Below the pieces are notes generated by a model. It searched no databases and was not told the DNA's origin. It saw only the letters and a list, made by a program, of their open reading frames with translations. Position numbers and translations under genes: made by a program. Shown piece by piece: positions 4,974 to 5,790 of a stretch of DNA of 5,790 bases. Every line of letters starts with the position of its first letter. Within the stretch, counting starts at the first letter, position 1. Origin of the DNA: Bacilli bacterium (GTDB lineage Bacteria; Bacillota_I; Bacilli_A; RF39; UBA660); the NCBI GenBank assembly GCA_900758895.1, contig CAAETG010000111.1, positions 1 to 5,790 of the forward strand, given 5' to 3'.

Positions 4974-5500
4974 TAAAAATATTTTATTCATCAGCTTACA
5001 AAGTGAAACATGAAAATATAAACGAAGAAAATGCTCTAGCAATGTTACAAAGTGATATTAGAAGCAAAATAATAGGGGATACAAAACAATTCGTATATGG
5101 AAGTGATGGCGTTATTTTAAAAAATAATCCCAATGTACTATATTTAGGCGGCTTTTATTATGAACAACCTAAATTTGAAAATTGCAAATATGGAGAATGC
5201 GAAAATACTGTAAAAAATGAATTAGCACAAATTGATGAGGCAGATATAGTATTGATCAGCTTACTTCAATATTCAGCCATAGCAACCATAACAGAATTAC
5301 TCTATGCCAGTTTTAAGAAGAAAAAAACAATTGTATTTTGTTCTAAAAACATTACACAGTTTAAAACAGAATATGAATACTGGTTTCCACTAATTACTGG
5401 TATGACAATAAACCAAGATATAACAATTAAATATGTAAAAACGGAAGATGAAATTGTCTCATACATAAATAATTTAAAAGAAGATAAAGTAGGAAAATAA
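4970..5500 (+). CDS. Nucleoside 2-deoxyribosyltransferase-like protein
   Basis: The ATG at 4970 overlaps the pnuC stop by 4 nt and has AAAGGAGG 7 nt upstream, giving 176 aa; upstream in-frame codons inside pnuC lack such a site. The fold looks like the nucleoside deoxyribosyltransferase superfamily. An N-terminal strand (IKIFYSS) is followed by a strand with YLGGFYYE (58-65). The ADIVLISLLQYSAIATITELLYASFKKKKTIVF region (91-123) matches the family pattern D-hydrophobic strand, loop, x-x-E-hydrophobic-x-x-A, then K-x strand. D92 and E109 would be the substrate-binding acid and the nucleophilic glutamate. The canonical 'GT' before the glutamate is replaced by 'TI', so it is a divergent member. 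Enzymes of this fold cleave or transfer N-glycosidic bonds of nucleosides. Coupling with PnuC suggests that the imported nucleoside, or one derived from it, is the substrate; this is inference. Confidence 0.7.
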   Translation: MIKIFYSSAYKVKHENINEENALAMLQSDIRSKIIGDTKQFVYGSDGVILKNNPNVLYLGGFYYEQPKFENCKYGECENTVKNELAQIDEADIVLISLLQYSAIATITELLYASFKKKKTIVFCSKNITQFKTEYEYWFPLITGMTINQDITIKYVKTEDEIVSYINNLKEDKVGK

Positions 5501-5544
5501 GGAACAAATAATGAAAAAGAAATAAAATATTAGGAGGACTATCA

Positions 5545-5790
5545 ATGCCAAGTATAGCAGCTCACATAATATGTGCAAAATTAATTGCTAGCAAGTTAAA
5601 AATAAACGATGATGATTTTATAAAAGGTAATATTTTACCAGATATTATAAATATTCCAGATAGTCACAGAAAAATAAAAGGAACTCATTACTATATCCCT
5701 AATATTGAGTTCTTTTTAGAAAAATTAGACTTAAATAATAACTTACAATTAGGATACTTAACTCATTTATTATTAGATAAATATTTCTTA
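5545..5790 (+). CDS. Zinc-dependent phospholipase C-like protein, C-terminus cut by the window edge
   Basis: From the ATG at 5545, with AGGAGG 7 nt upstream, 82 codons run to the edge without a stop. The start MPSIAAHIICAK carries H7, GNILPDI (28-34) carries D33, GTHYYIP (46-52) carries H48, and GYLTHLLLDKYF (70-81) carries H74 and D78. This spacing of His and Asp is that of the bacterial zinc-dependent phospholipase C fold (S1/P1-like, metal-binding helical bundle), seen in small proteins with GN-LPD and THLLLDK motifs. The actual substrate of such proteins in Bacillota is unknown; they are usually called 'zinc dependent phospholipase C' by homology only. It lies 44 nt after the deoxyribosyltransferase-like gene on the same strand and is probably in the same operon. 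No signal peptide is evident. Confidence 0.75.
   Translation, partial: MPSIAAHIICAKLIASKLKINDDDFIKGNILPDIINIPDSHRKIKGTHYYIPNIEFFLEKLDLNNNLQLGYLTHLLLDKYFL

Noticed and set aside
5511..5525. Four-codon ORF (MKKK) between the last two plus-strand genes
   Set aside because: Too short and low in complexity; an ATG in A-rich DNA is expected by chance.

Overview
The window is very AT-rich, uses the standard genetic code (TGA is a stop; tryptophan is TGG) and carries endosporulation genes. This points to a spore-forming low-GC Bacillota. Gene order and degenerate proteins would fit an Erysipelotrichia-like or related gut lineage, but the species cannot be named from the sequence.

Layout. (1) 1-1731, minus strand: an Agr/Com-type two-component pair. 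A LytTR response regulator (946-1644) comes first, then an 8-nt-overlapping multi-spanning histidine kinase that runs off the left edge. Both are driven by a perfect TTGACA-17-TATAAT promoter. (2) 1731-4287, minus strand: a sporulation block transcribed in the order spoIID, spoIIQ-like, spoIIID, then a 189-aa unrecognised protein. A good SigmaE-type promoter precedes spoIID, and a bidirectional-looking terminator covers the end of the block. The order matches spoIID-spoIIQ...spoIIID-mbl of Bacillus, with the unrecognised protein in the place of mbl. (3) 4288-5790, plus strand: a divergently transcribed unit of a PnuC-type nicotinamide riboside transporter, a nucleoside 2-deoxyribosyltransferase-like protein (4-nt overlap), and the start of a zinc-dependent phospholipase C-like protein cut by the right edge. 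Its SigmaA-type promoter has two inverted repeats of the same architecture, one upstream of the -35 and one centred on the -10, which looks like a repressor control region.

How the parts work together. SpoIID (septal and engulfment glycan cleavage, mother cell), SpoIIQ-like (forespore membrane anchor, here without catalytic histidines) and SpoIIID (mother-cell regulator) belong to one developmental stage, engulfment. The flanking units look like accessory genes: by a rough hand count they use the ATA isoleucine codon often, while the sporulation block almost never does.

Most notable points: the twin operator at pnuC and its pairing with a glycosyl-transfer enzyme; a possible relic of the MreB/Mbl actin fold after spoIIID; an SD-sequestering inverted repeat before spoIIQ; and a terminator whose U-tract shares bases with the next promoter's -35. 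No mobile elements, tRNA, rRNA or CRISPR arrays are visible.
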